DNA of 64,000 nucleotides, taken from NCBI GenBank assembly GCA_035652815.1, contig DASRDB010000014.1:210798-274797 (forward strand), given 5' to 3'. The first letter of the stretch is position 1. The number at the start of each line of letters is the position of its first letter. Position numbers and translations under genes: made by a program. Under the pieces are notes generated by a model. The model was not told where the DNA came from. It saw nothing but the letters and a program-made list of their open reading frames with translations, and did no database searches. Source of the DNA: DASRDB01 sp035652815 (lineage in GTDB: Bacteria; Chloroflexota; Ktedonobacteria; Ktedonobacterales; Ktedonobacteraceae). Below are positions 1 through 7,964 of this stretch, in pieces.

Positions 1-1
1 C

Positions 2-1534
2 ACAGGACTCGCTGCTCAGCAGCAAATGTCCAATGATTTCAGCTATCAGAAAAGTTACGAACAAGCAGAAAAGGATTACAGACGCGCCCTTAAAATACAG
101 CCTCAGCAGCCTCAAGCTCACTTTGGGATGGGCTTACTCTATATGGCTCGTCAAAATTTTATACAGGCTATACAGGAATTTGATCTGGCTATCCAACTAG
201 CTCCTGGATACGCTGAAGCTTTCCTGTCTCGCGGGAAGCTCAATTTTCTTCAGGCAAATTATCAGAAAGCTCTTGACGATTATAATCATGCAATCACGCT
301 TGCACCCAAGTGGGCATATGCTTACTATGAACGTGGATTATTTTATTATCAACTTATGCAAGATTATGAAAAAGCGCTCTCCGATTTTAACAAGGCACTC
401 AGCCTTGCTCCTAACTGGGCCGACGTTTATGTCCAGCGTGCTGCTATCAACCTTTCCCTCAACGACGCAGAACAAGTCATTAAAGATTGTACTTATGCTC
501 TGGAGTTGAAGCCCGACTTAGCTAGTGCTTATTTTAATCGTGGGTGGGGTTACGGATATCTCAACCAATTTGAGGCGGCCATAAAGGATTTTGATCGTGC
601 GATTAAATACGCTCCCGATATGCTAACTGCATACAATAGAAGAGGGCTGAGTTATTGTTCGCTTAATCAATTTGAGGAAGCTATAAAGGACTTCACTGAG
701 GTTCTTAACAGGTTCTCTCAACAAATTGATACTATACGCGAATCAGACCCCGAAGAGCTTATAAAGAAAGGAAATATAATTCGGCTGCCAGATTCTGGCT
801 CAGCACAAGAAGCTAAACCAATCATGAATCTTCACGCAGAAGTGCTTAATTCCATTTCAGAAGCTCTACACGAAAAGAGACTGGAAATATTTTCACCTGA
901 TTCTTTTTTTGCCTGGACCTTTCGTGGTATAGCTTACATGGAGCTTGGTAAGTACGAACAGGCTATTGAGGATTTCGGCAAGGTACTTGATGAGAGGTGG
1001 AAGTTCTTGTCTGTGAATGATTTCCTTCCCCTCGATGCAGAACATATCTGGCTCATGCGAGGCATCTGCCATCTATGGCTGAAAAAGATTGAGCAAGCAA
1101 AGGAAGATTTTAACGAATCAGAGAAGGCCAACCCTGAAAATATGGAGGCAAGCTTCCTGGTCAACTGGTTGGCAATGTACCAGGAGCCAATCACTAAGAG
1201 AGCCAGGCATTTAGAGAGAATAGTGAGAAACAGCCCGGATTCTTATGAAGGGTACATTTGCCAGGGCATAGTCCTGTACCTGCAAGGCAAAATAGACGAG
1301 GCGCTGCTTGAACAGAACAGGGCTATCGAGCTTGAACCGGATAAAGCGTTTGCTTACTTCTGGAAAGGATTGATCGCTATTTCTTTTCATCAAGCAGAAG
1401 GAATCGAAACCATCAAGAAAGCTTCAGAACTGAAACTACCCCCTGTATTACTCACGCCACTCAGATGGCTGGAAAAAGATATTTTAGAATCTTACAAAAC
1501 TGATATGGAGGACCTGTTTAAGCAATTTGCATGA
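2..1534 (+). CDS. TPR-repeat protein, 5' end cut by the window
   Basis: Tetratricopeptide repeat protein, probably a protein-interaction scaffold; the partner is unknown. The frame is open to the first base of the window, and the first in-frame ATG (position 26) falls inside what already looks like a TPR helix pair, so the true start is probably upstream. At least six 34-residue TPR units are visible in the first 230 residues, with the usual pattern of small residues and an aromatic-Ala-x-x-x-(F/Y) core (for example QAIQEFDLAIQLAPGYAEAF). A less regular middle follows, then two or three more units near residues 290-450. No signal peptide or membrane segment is visible in the part present. It ends 17 bp before the convergent MFS gene. 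Confidence 0.85.
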   Translation, partial: TGLAAQQQMSNDFSYQKSYEQAEKDYRRALKIQPQQPQAHFGMGLLYMARQNFIQAIQEFDLAIQLAPGYAEAFLSRGKLNFLQANYQKALDDYNHAITLAPKWAYAYYERGLFYYQLMQDYEKALSDFNKALSLAPNWADVYVQRAAINLSLNDAEQVIKDCTYALELKPDLASAYFNRGWGYGYLNQFEAAIKDFDRAIKYAPDMLTAYNRRGLSYCSLNQFEEAIKDFTEVLNRFSQQIDTIRESDPEELIKKGNIIRLPDSGSAQEAKPIMNLHAEVLNSISEALHEKRLEIFSPDSFFAWTFRGIAYMELGKYEQAIEDFGKVLDERWKFLSVNDFLPLDAEHIWLMRGICHLWLKKIEQAKEDFNESEKANPENMEASFLVNWLAMYQEPITKRARHLERIVRNSPDSYEGYICQGIVLYLQGKIDEALLEQNRAIELEPDKAFAYFWKGLIAISFHQAEGIETIKKASELKLPPVLLTPLRWLEKDILESYKTDMEDLFKQFA

Positions 1535-1551
1535 AACATTGTAAGCTCTGC

Positions 1552-2988
1552 TTACTGGCGCGACGATACCAACGGCATCACCTCATCCTCCTGGGGTGGT
1601 TCGTCCTGTTTGCGTTTCTTGCGTCTTGTGGCCCGCAGGCCAGTGATAATCGCGGCCAGGAAGCAGAACGAGGCGAGCATGTAGATGACGCTGCGAATGC
1701 CGATCAGGTCGGTGAGCGCGCCCATAAAGAGCATGACGGGGATTGCGCCGCCGTTGAACATGGCTTGATAGAGGGTCAGGACACGACCGCGCATGCTATC
1801 GGGGGTGCGTTCCTGAAACTGGGTCTGCGCGGGAACAACTATGAAATCCAGGTTCAGGCCAACGATGGCGGTAAGTATCGCTATGACCAGCAGAAACAGA
1901 GGCGCGGTTGACCAATGCGCGGGGTAGAGCGATTGGAACAGCGTCTGCGAGAGTGGTAACAGAACAAAGCCCAGACCTGTGACAACCATACCCATCACAA
2001 TCGTGCGCGTCGAACCGAAGCGCTTGACCACAATGGGCACAAACAGCGAACCGGCCACCAGTCCAATACCGGCGGGCGCGAAAATTAATGAGGTATCTTT
2101 CGTGGGCAGTTGAAGCAAGCGCTGCACAAAAATGGTTGCCAGTTCGGCGATAGTGAGCATCACCAATCCGCCGAAGCAGGCCTGCCAGAGGGCATCGAAC
2201 AGGGTGCTATCGCGGCTCACAAGCTTCCAGGTATCTACCAGTTCAGTGCGCATCACCTGCCAGTTGGCGAAAAGCTTCTTGACGTCTTCCATCGGCTCCT
2301 GCCCTTCAGCCTGTTTTTCTTGCTCAAGCAATTCCTGCTTGCGCTCGTATGGGAGCGTGGCAGTCAGGAGAGCCGCGAACAGGTAAAGGACAGTCATAAT
2401 AACAAAAAGAATCTCGATGGGCGTGAACGGGAACTGATGCCCGCCAATGTTGAAAGTCAGCGAAGGCAACAGGTTCAAGGCCAGCGGGCCGAGCAGCAGC
2501 AGACCAAAGGCCTGGCTGATGTTCAGCGTCAGGTTATACAAAGAAAGCGCAGGCAGCAATTCCTCTTCATCAACAAGGCTTGGAATAATCGCGCCCTCGG
2601 CGGGACTGAAGAAGAGACCAACCAGCGAGAAGAAGAATGCCAGCAGGTACACCGAGTAAAGCTGGTGCGAATTGGCGACCAGCGCCAGCACAAACACGGC
2701 TGTGGCGACAGCACGAATGACATTGCTGATCCAGAGGACCTTGCGCCGGTCCATGCGGTCAACCAGCATACCGGCAGGGGCTGCCAGCAGCACAAGGGGC
2801 AGAGTAAGCGCGATAATCACCAGACCGACCATCGTGGCGGAATGGGTCGCGTCAGAGATTAAAACGATGAGCGCGTAGCTGGCGGTGAATTGCAGGCTGA
2901 GATAGATGATCTGGGCCAGCCAGAGACGCAACATGGCCGGGTGCCGTAAGACACGCAAGACGTCGAAAGCCTGTTTAAGTGAATCCAC
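1552..2988 (-). CDS. MFS transporter
   Basis: Major facilitator superfamily permease, 478 residues, integral in the cytoplasmic membrane with about 12 hydrophobic segments. After helix 2 there is the MFS motif-A-like loop GMLVDRMDRRKVLW (around residue 73). The central cytoplasmic loop (about residues 215-255) is charged and separates the two six-helix halves. The C-terminal tail is Arg/Lys/Glu rich. The layout resembles the 'enterobactin exporter/macrolide efflux' type of MFS proteins, but the substrate cannot be read from sequence. The start is GTG at 2988 with GGAAG just upstream. It converges on the TPR gene with 17 bp between them and no visible terminator. Confidence 0.9.
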   Translation of the reverse strand: MDSLKQAFDVLRVLRHPAMLRLWLAQIIYLSLQFTASYALIVLISDATHSATMVGLVIIALTLPLVLLAAPAGMLVDRMDRRKVLWISNVIRAVATAVFVLALVANSHQLYSVYLLAFFFSLVGLFFSPAEGAIIPSLVDEEELLPALSLYNLTLNISQAFGLLLLGPLALNLLPSLTFNIGGHQFPFTPIEILFVIMTVLYLFAALLTATLPYERKQELLEQEKQAEGQEPMEDVKKLFANWQVMRTELVDTWKLVSRDSTLFDALWQACFGGLVMLTIAELATIFVQRLLQLPTKDTSLIFAPAGIGLVAGSLFVPIVVKRFGSTRTIVMGMVVTGLGFVLLPLSQTLFQSLYPAHWSTAPLFLLVIAILTAIVGLNLDFIVVPAQTQFQERTPDSMRGRVLTLYQAMFNGGAIPVMLFMGALTDLIGIRSVIYMLASFCFLAAIITGLRATRRKKRKQDEPPQEDEVMPLVSSRQ

Positions 2989-3236
2989 GCGCTTCCTTTC
3001 TAAGGGCCTGCTTTATATGTCAATTGGAATACCTGCCCAATACGGTCGAGAGATGCCTGGCTTCTCCCTTTATAGTAGATGTTGCACCCCTCATTGCCGC
3101 ATCATACTACAAGTCCGAGTAGCAAGCAAGATATGTATTACATATCTCCTGTACAGGCATCTCTACTTCTGTAAGACGCCGCTACATCACATTTTTCGCG
3201 GTTGATGCAACATTACCCAAACATGCTACAAAATTA
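2989..3236. other. intergenic, nothing recognised
   Basis: About 250 bp between the MFS start and the end of the low-complexity gene. No convincing open frame with a ribosome site, repeat or terminator was found. Confidence 0.5.
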
Positions 3237-3506
3237 TTATTGTGACGAACTACCGCTTTTCGTTTCCTGCTCAGCAGAAGGCGGATTATTCGATGATGTA
3301 CTGCTACTACTACTGCTACTAGTGCGATTCTTCGTGGTTGCATTATCGCGGGTAGCGGGATCAATCATCGTTTTCTTCGACTTATCTGTGGATTGATTGC
3401 TCGACTGGTTCCCGGATTGATTGTTGGATGGGGCATTCTTCTGCTCGTTCGCCCCCGGCGTATCGCTGGTTGAAGGCTGTGAATTGGCCTGCTGCTGGTT
3501 GTCCAT
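3237..3506 (-). CDS. small Ser/Asn/Gln-rich low-complexity protein
   Basis: 89 residues, not recognised as a family. The composition is extreme: Gln, Asn, Ser, Thr and Pro dominate, there is a run of seven Ser near residue 67, and there is no hydrophobic core, so it is almost certainly disordered. A good ribosome site (GAGGAG, 8 bp before the ATG) and the lack of a competing frame support expression. Such short polar proteins are common in Ktedonobacteria-like genomes, but no function is known to me. It sits alone between the MFS gene and a long spacer. Confidence 0.6.
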   Translation of the reverse strand: MDNQQQANSQPSTSDTPGANEQKNAPSNNQSGNQSSNQSTDKSKKTMIDPATRDNATTKNRTSSSSSSSTSSNNPPSAEQETKSGSSSQ

Positions 3507-4016
3507 ACACTTTTCTCCTCAATCGTATTCTATATCAACTACCCATCATTACAGGTACGAGTAATACAGGCTGTTGGTTACATTGGCACTTTTGTCTAAG
3601 CTCAGACGTTTCCTAAATAGAAGTCTGGCGAGAGAATGTCATGTACCCGATTGGACAGCCACGTACATCGAATACATGCCAGCCTTGATGGTAAAAGCTT
3701 CCCAGCACCGTCAGGCTGGGCTACTTTTCTACCTCTATTTTGCCTCTCGCCCAATGCGTAAGAACGAGGAACTTTAGATGACTGCGCGTATTTCTGTATT
3801 TCACCATCCAGATCAACCATCTCAACCTGTCATGCTGAGCGCAGCGAAGCATCTCTGGTCTGGGCGCACGATCCAGTCCGGCGACGAAGACCCTTCGCTG
3901 CGCTCAGCATGACAGGCTTGCATAGTCCCTCTTTATTTGTAAAAATTTATGTTATTTGGCAGAGTTCCCTTTTTTTGTAGAAAATCGTGTCTCAAGAGAA
4001 GGGAGGTTTAGAGACT
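3507..4016. other. 510-bp spacer with one long palindromic repeat
   Basis: No gene could be supported on either strand. The only clear structure is the palindromic repeat at 3826-3916, followed by its AT-rich right flank (CCCTCTTTATTTGTAAAAA type) running up to the next gene. Confidence 0.5.
3826..3916. repeat. intergenic palindromic repeat, family A
   Basis: Arms of 24 bp (CCTGTCATGCTGAGCGCAGC and so on, with perfect complement) around a non-conserved centre. It is a member of the window-wide family whose usual core is GTCATCCTGAGCGCAGCGAA; here the core has GCTGAG/GCATCT variants that are compensated on both arms. The right flank carries the conserved CCCTCTTTATTTGTAAA segment. Confidence 0.9.
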
Positions 4017-4715
4017 ATGCCAAAGAGACATCAACAGAGATACAGCAAGGAACAGGTCGGTCGCAACAATCCCAAAAAGAGTACCGAGATTACGAGCGGC
4101 CCATATAAAAAGCCTGAAACCTACGAGGAAGAGTATCGCGAACATAAAAACCCCGGCAAGCCCGCGCAGGATGAGAAAGTTCCACCCAGCTTCGATCCTA
4201 CAGAGGGCAGAAGTCACAAGGCCGATTCACAGGCCATGATGGCGGAGGGCGAGCGGCGCAGTGGCAGCGACTCCGATGCAGACAAGCACCGCAAGGGCAG
4301 CAAACTGCACAAAAGCGCGCTGCGCGAACCGCCACCTCATCCCAATGAAACGGCACGTGAAGCGGAGTTTGATTACGACCTGAACCCCGACGAGTTCGCG
4401 GGCGAGAATCACGGCATGCAGGGACAGCAGCCCACGTACTGGGTGACAGCAGATCAGGTAAAGGAACTGCGCGACAGGCTGGCAGACCTGACCGATGACG
4501 AACTGCGCAACGTGGTCATCGTCCCGCTAGGCTTCCGCCTGGAACAGGGGGCGAAGTACATTGACCTGATGCACCTCGAACAGGGAGAATTTACGGCAAC
4601 AGCAAGCATGGTTGCCGATGAAGGACATTACTATGTGCCGAAAAAAGAGATGGGCTATGTGTTGTGGAACCGACTCAACCAGGTGACAACTCCGGCAAGA
4701 CTGGATGAGTCTTAA
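4017..4715 (+). CDS. hypothetical protein with charged disordered N-terminal half
   Basis: 232 residues, not recognised. The first 130 residues are Lys/Glu/Pro/Gly rich and look disordered. Residues 145-225 form a compact segment beginning YWVTADQVKELRDRLADLTD that looks folded (a helix then strands). The start is ATG 4017, because GGGAGG at 4001-4006 lies 10 bp upstream; an in-frame GTG at 3987 lacks a ribosome site. No signal peptide or membrane segment. It is alone between a repeat-bearing spacer and the convergent aroF. A short inverted repeat, TTCCAAC/GTTGGAA (4756-4775), just past the stop could be a weak terminator. Confidence 0.7.
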   Translation: MPKRHQQRYSKEQVGRNNPKKSTEITSGPYKKPETYEEEYREHKNPGKPAQDEKVPPSFDPTEGRSHKADSQAMMAEGERRSGSDSDADKHRKGSKLHKSALREPPPHPNETAREAEFDYDLNPDEFAGENHGMQGQQPTYWVTADQVKELRDRLADLTDDELRNVVIVPLGFRLEQGAKYIDLMHLEQGEFTATASMVADEGHYYVPKKEMGYVLWNRLNQVTTPARLDES

Positions 4716-4810
4716 TCGAAAACGAAATATACTGGACAAAAGGAAGTGGAGCGGCTTCCAACGCCATTGTTGGAAAACGACAACGAGTTAACGCTCGCTC
4801 CCTACCTCTT

Positions 4811-5875
4811 CTAAGCCACGGATGTCAGAACCGCCTGTTCGCTCATAATCTGCGCGAGCAGGCGCGTTTCATGTACGATGGTTCTCAACTGTTCGGGGGT
4901 GATGGACTGGCGACCGTCGCAGAGCGCGCTGTTGGGGTCGGGATGAACTTCTAGAATGAGGCCTTCTGCTCCGGCAGCGATAGCGGCACGCGACATGGTA
5001 GGTACCAGTTCGCGGCGTCCGGTGGCATGGCTGGGATCGACGATGACGGGAAGATGGGTCAATTCGTGTAGCAGGGGAACACAGGCAAGATCGAGCAGGT
5101 TGCGGGTGTGGGAGTCGAAGCTGCGGATACCGCGCTCGCAGAGGATGACGTTGGGATTGCCAGCGGCGACAATGTATTCGGCGGCCAGTAACCATTCGTC
5201 GATGGTAGAGGCGAGGCCGCGCTTGAGCATGACGGGTTTGCGGCGGCTATGGCGACCGGCGGCGAGCAACAAAGGGAAATTCTGCATGTTGCGGCTGCCG
5301 ATCTGCAAGATGTCGGCGTATTCGGCCACCACTTCAACCATTTCAGGCTCCATGACTTCGGTAATGACTGGCAGACCCGTGACCTGGCGCGCCTCGGCTA
5401 AAAGCTTCAATCCCTCGACACCTAGCCCCTGGAACTGGTATGGTGAGGTGCGCGGCTTGAAGGCTCCGCCGCGCAAAATCTGCGCGCCTGCGGCTTTTAC
5501 GGCAAGGGCAGTGGAAAGAAGTTGTTCCCGATTCTCAACGGCGCATGGCCCTGCAATGACGACGGGTGAACCATCGCCAATAATAACTTGTTTGCTCTGT
5601 CCGCCACCCACTACAACGCTGCTGCTTTCGCTTTTGAAGGCGCGGCTTACCAGTTGGTAAGGCGTTTTGAGCGGAATAATGCGTTCAACGGCGGAATGTT
5701 GGCATAAGGAATCGCCCATAGAGGCGTCTAATGAGTTGCCATCGAGTGTCAGGACGTCCTGTCCATGCAGGCTGGTGATGGTAATGGGACGCTGGCTACC
5801 CGTTGCCTTGCTGATAAGGGCCAGCAGTCCCTGGCGTTCTTCGCTCGTAGATGAGTTGCGCATGACGATAATCAT
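4811..5875 (-). CDS. aroF: 3-deoxy-7-phosphoheptulonate synthase (DAHP synthase, class I-beta)
   Basis: Condenses phosphoenolpyruvate and erythrose 4-phosphate, the first step of the shikimate pathway to aromatic amino acids; cytosolic and metal dependent. 354 residues. An N-terminal ferredoxin/ACT-like regulatory subdomain of about 75 residues (starting MIIVMRNSSTSEE) is followed by the TIM-barrel catalytic domain with the family signature GGAFKPRTSPYQFQGLG (about 136-152), KRGLAST, and the C-terminal IVDPSHATGRR motif. The ATG has AGGAAGGA upstream. Transcription starts about 230 bp upstream from a strong sigma-70 type promoter, and the leader contains an intrinsic terminator, so attenuation by an aromatic amino acid or its tRNA is likely (inference). 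Confidence 0.95.
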   Translation of the reverse strand: MIIVMRNSSTSEERQGLLALISKATGSQRPITITSLHGQDVLTLDGNSLDASMGDSLCQHSAVERIIPLKTPYQLVSRAFKSESSSVVVGGGQSKQVIIGDGSPVVIAGPCAVENREQLLSTALAVKAAGAQILRGGAFKPRTSPYQFQGLGVEGLKLLAEARQVTGLPVITEVMEPEMVEVVAEYADILQIGSRNMQNFPLLLAAGRHSRRKPVMLKRGLASTIDEWLLAAEYIVAAGNPNVILCERGIRSFDSHTRNLLDLACVPLLHELTHLPVIVDPSHATGRRELVPTMSRAAIAAGAEGLILEVHPDPNSALCDGRQSITPEQLRTIVHETRLLAQIMSEQAVLTSVA

Positions 5876-5915
5876 AACCTGTGTTCCTTCCTCTTGTACA
5901 AAAGTTTTAGAGAAA

Positions 5916-5943
5916 CAAAAAAGCAGAGGTTTTTTTCCTCTGC
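5916..5943 (-). terminator. intrinsic terminator inside the aroF leader
   Basis: Minus strand GCAGAGG, a loop of seven A, CCTCTGC, then TTTTTTG. Stem arms are 5937-5943 and 5923-5929, with the U-run at 5917-5922. It lies only about 40 nt before the aroF start, so it must be read through for expression. Confidence 0.85.
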
Positions 5944-6090
5944 TCGTCCAGCATGCTGGTGGTTAATTTTTGCTCAGCCCAAAAGGCCCACCATCATGCT
6001 GGAGGGCTAAACCAATAATAAAAGCTATTCTGTTGCTTTATAAGCTCGCTGAGCATCCGATTAATTCCACCGTGATATGTCTGGCCGCAT
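5916..6090 (-). promoter_or_regulatory. structured aroF leader with putative attenuator
   Basis: Read on the minus strand, the leader contains in order: a possible 9-codon reading frame with one Trp codon near its end (6090-6061, weak ribosome site); GCTCAGC and AGCCC segments that can pair with the later GGGCTGAGC; CCAGCATGATGGTGG (6002-5988), which pairs with CCACCAGCATGCTGG (5962-5948) over 15 bp with one mismatch; and finally the terminator at 5916-5943. The AGCCC:GGGCT helix and the 15-bp helix cannot both form. I did not find the T-box consensus AGGGTGGNACCGCG. Confidence 0.55.
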
Positions 6091-6115
6091 TAAGCGACCG
6101 TTTTTGTCTATTACT

Positions 6116-6144
6116 AGTATAACGGGACTATTCCAGGGCGTCAA
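6116..6144 (-). promoter_or_regulatory. promoter of aroF leader
   Basis: On the minus strand TTGACG (6139-6144), a 17-bp spacer and TATACT (6116-6121): close to the sigma-70 consensus. Transcription would begin near 6109, giving a leader of about 230 nt before the aroF ATG. Confidence 0.75.
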
Positions 6145-6241
6145 GGGTTCGAGAGAAATAGCTATGCAATTTTCTCACCCGTCTAAGCGTCTATATTAGC
6201 GGACATGGGGACATGTACTTTGTGATAAAGGAGTTTTCCAC

Positions 6242-7627
6242 ATGGCAAGCCAGGAACCAGTAGACACCGGAGACTTTCTCGCATCCTTTAAGGCAGTTAT
6301 GGACCAGGCATCCAGGCAGGCTCCACGACAGGAGCCAGTATTCCTACGGATGTTGCGTGACCATTTTGGCGCGGAACCGGCGAAATTGCCGACGATAAAA
6401 GAATCTTTTGAAAACGCAGACCATCCAAATGTTCATTCGGCGATTACAAGTCTGTTCGCAGGTGAGGAATGGCAGACAGAACTACACGGGTTTGTCGTAC
6501 CAAATGAACATATGGGCATCAAGTTCACCAATCTGCTGACTTCGCAACACGGTTGGGAAACAAAAGAAGGGCCGGTGCAATATGTCAACATCTCCCTACA
6601 TAACGACAGTGTTCTCACCTGCGTACAGGCAGGACTCTACCTTATCCGGCATGAAAACGAACCGCTGGCGCTGATGGTCTGCGGGCCGCTCAACTTTCAT
6701 CCAAGCGTTGATGTAGGAGTCATGGCGCTCGAAATGACAAAGGCGGAAAAGCTGTTGGGCGATATTCGCATGCTGATGCGGGTTCATAATGTGTATCGCA
6801 GCCATGTTGTCTCACTGGCACTGGAAAATCACGCGCTCGATGTCCAATTCCACCATTTGCCAGCTATTGAACGCGACGATATCATCTTACCGCAAGGAGT
6901 GCTGGAGCGTGTTGAACGGCAGACCATTAAGTTCTCCCAACACCGTGAAAAGCTTAAAGCGGCAGGTCGCCATATTAAACGCGGCCTATTGCTCTATGGA
7001 GCGCCCGGTACGGGAAAAACGCTCACCGCTATGTACCTGGCAAAGCAGATGCCGGAACGCACAGTTATCCTAATGACAGGGCGCGCCATTGGTCTGCTTG
7101 AGAAATCATGCAGGATGGCGCGGTTATTGCAGCCCGCAACGGTCATCCTGGAAGATGTTGACCTGATCGCCGAGGAGCGCACAAATCAGCAGTTGGGTTG
7201 TAACGCGCTGCTCTTTGAACTCCTCAACCAGATGGATGGCCTCGCGGATGATGCCGATATCCTCTTCTTGCTCACCACGAACCGCCCCGATATCCTTGAG
7301 CCCGCACTGGCATCCCGTCCCGGACGCATCGACCAGGCGATTGAAATACCGTTGCCAGACCTCGATTGCCGCAGGAGGCTCTTTGAACTCTATGGCAAAG
7401 GTCTCAACCTGCGCCTGCAACACCTGCCGGAACTGGTGGATCAAACTGAGGGGGTAAGCGCGGCATTCATTCGCGAACTGATGCGCAAAGCGGCCCTCTT
7501 CGCGGCAGATGAAAGCGACGACATGCTTGTTGAAGACCGCCATATCGAAGAGGCCTTGCGCGAACTGGTCTTTGAAGGCGGCGAACTGACGAAGCGGCTG
7601 CTTGGGGCGACAAGAGCGTTTTCTTAA
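6242..7627 (+). CDS. AAA+ family ATPase (FtsH/proteasome-ATPase-like module)
   Basis: Cytosolic AAA+ ATPase, 461 residues, probably remodelling proteins; no protease domain is attached. The N-terminal 200 residues are unrecognised. The AAA core has Walker A GAPGTGKT (about 253-260), Walker B VILEDVD (about 301-307), sensor-1-like LLTTNRPD and the second-region SRPGRID with the arginine finger (about 357-363), followed by the helical lid. It is shorter than FtsH, lacks the HEXXH zinc protease motif and has no membrane helix. The start is ATG 6242, with AAAGGAG 8 bp upstream. It is divergent from aroF and monocistronic. Confidence 0.85.
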   Translation: MASQEPVDTGDFLASFKAVMDQASRQAPRQEPVFLRMLRDHFGAEPAKLPTIKESFENADHPNVHSAITSLFAGEEWQTELHGFVVPNEHMGIKFTNLLTSQHGWETKEGPVQYVNISLHNDSVLTCVQAGLYLIRHENEPLALMVCGPLNFHPSVDVGVMALEMTKAEKLLGDIRMLMRVHNVYRSHVVSLALENHALDVQFHHLPAIERDDIILPQGVLERVERQTIKFSQHREKLKAAGRHIKRGLLLYGAPGTGKTLTAMYLAKQMPERTVILMTGRAIGLLEKSCRMARLLQPATVILEDVDLIAEERTNQQLGCNALLFELLNQMDGLADDADILFLLTTNRPDILEPALASRPGRIDQAIEIPLPDLDCRRRLFELYGKGLNLRLQHLPELVDQTEGVSAAFIRELMRKAALFAADESDDMLVEDRHIEEALRELVFEGGELTKRLLGATRAFS

Positions 7628-7678
7628 ATGTTTGCACACACTTATCGAGCGGCGCTGTAACGAATGTTGACAACATAT

Positions 7679-7828
7679 GGGGAGATACTGGTTCTCTGTC
7701 TTCCTGGGGATACTAGTTCTCTGTCTTCCTGGAGGTACTGTCCCTCTGTTATCCTGGGGATACTAGTTCTCTGTCTTCCTGGAGGTACTGCCCCTCTGTT
7801 ATCCTGGGGATACTAGTTTTCTGTCATC
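7679..7828. repeat. 25-bp tandem repeat, six units
   Basis: Six consecutive 25-bp units of the type CTGGGGATACTAGTTCTCTG+TCTTC. From the second unit onward, two sub-types alternate (GGGGATACTAGTTCT and GGAGGTACTGTCCCT). The last unit runs directly into the GTCATCCTGAGCG arm of the palindromic repeat, so the unit seems derived from the left flank of that element. Confidence 0.9.
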
Positions 7829-7906
7829 CTGAGCGAAGCGAAGGATCTGCGGCGATGGCAGACGTCTCGTCCGGCACGCAGATCCTTCGCTTCGCTCAGG
7901 ATGACA
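7822..7906. repeat. intergenic palindromic repeat, family A
   Basis: Perfect 30-bp arms (TGTCATCCTGAGCGAAGCGA...; 7822-7851 and 7877-7906) around a 25-bp centre. It lies between the convergent AAA+ and htpG genes. Confidence 0.95.
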
Positions 7907-7962
7907 TTACTGGATATCCCAATGACATTATTGGATATCCCGATGGCATTACTGGATATCCT
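7900..7962. repeat. 21-bp tandem repeat, three units
   Basis: Three 21-bp units of the type GATGACATTACTGGATATCC+C. The first unit overlaps the end of the palindrome, so this array derives from the element's right flank. It ends 2 bp before the htpG stop codon. Confidence 0.9.
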
Positions 7963-7964
7963 CT

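Larger units (their letters stand above)
7628..7964. other. repeat-only spacer between AAA+ ATPase and htpG
   Basis: No gene. The space is filled by a 25-bp minisatellite, a family A palindrome and a 21-bp minisatellite (entered separately). The palindrome also separates two convergent genes. Confidence 0.8.

Noticed and set aside
5876..6144. aroF leader as a T-box
   Set aside because: The nearly invariant AGGGTGGNACCGCG segment is absent, although overall size and the terminator would fit; kept as unclassified.
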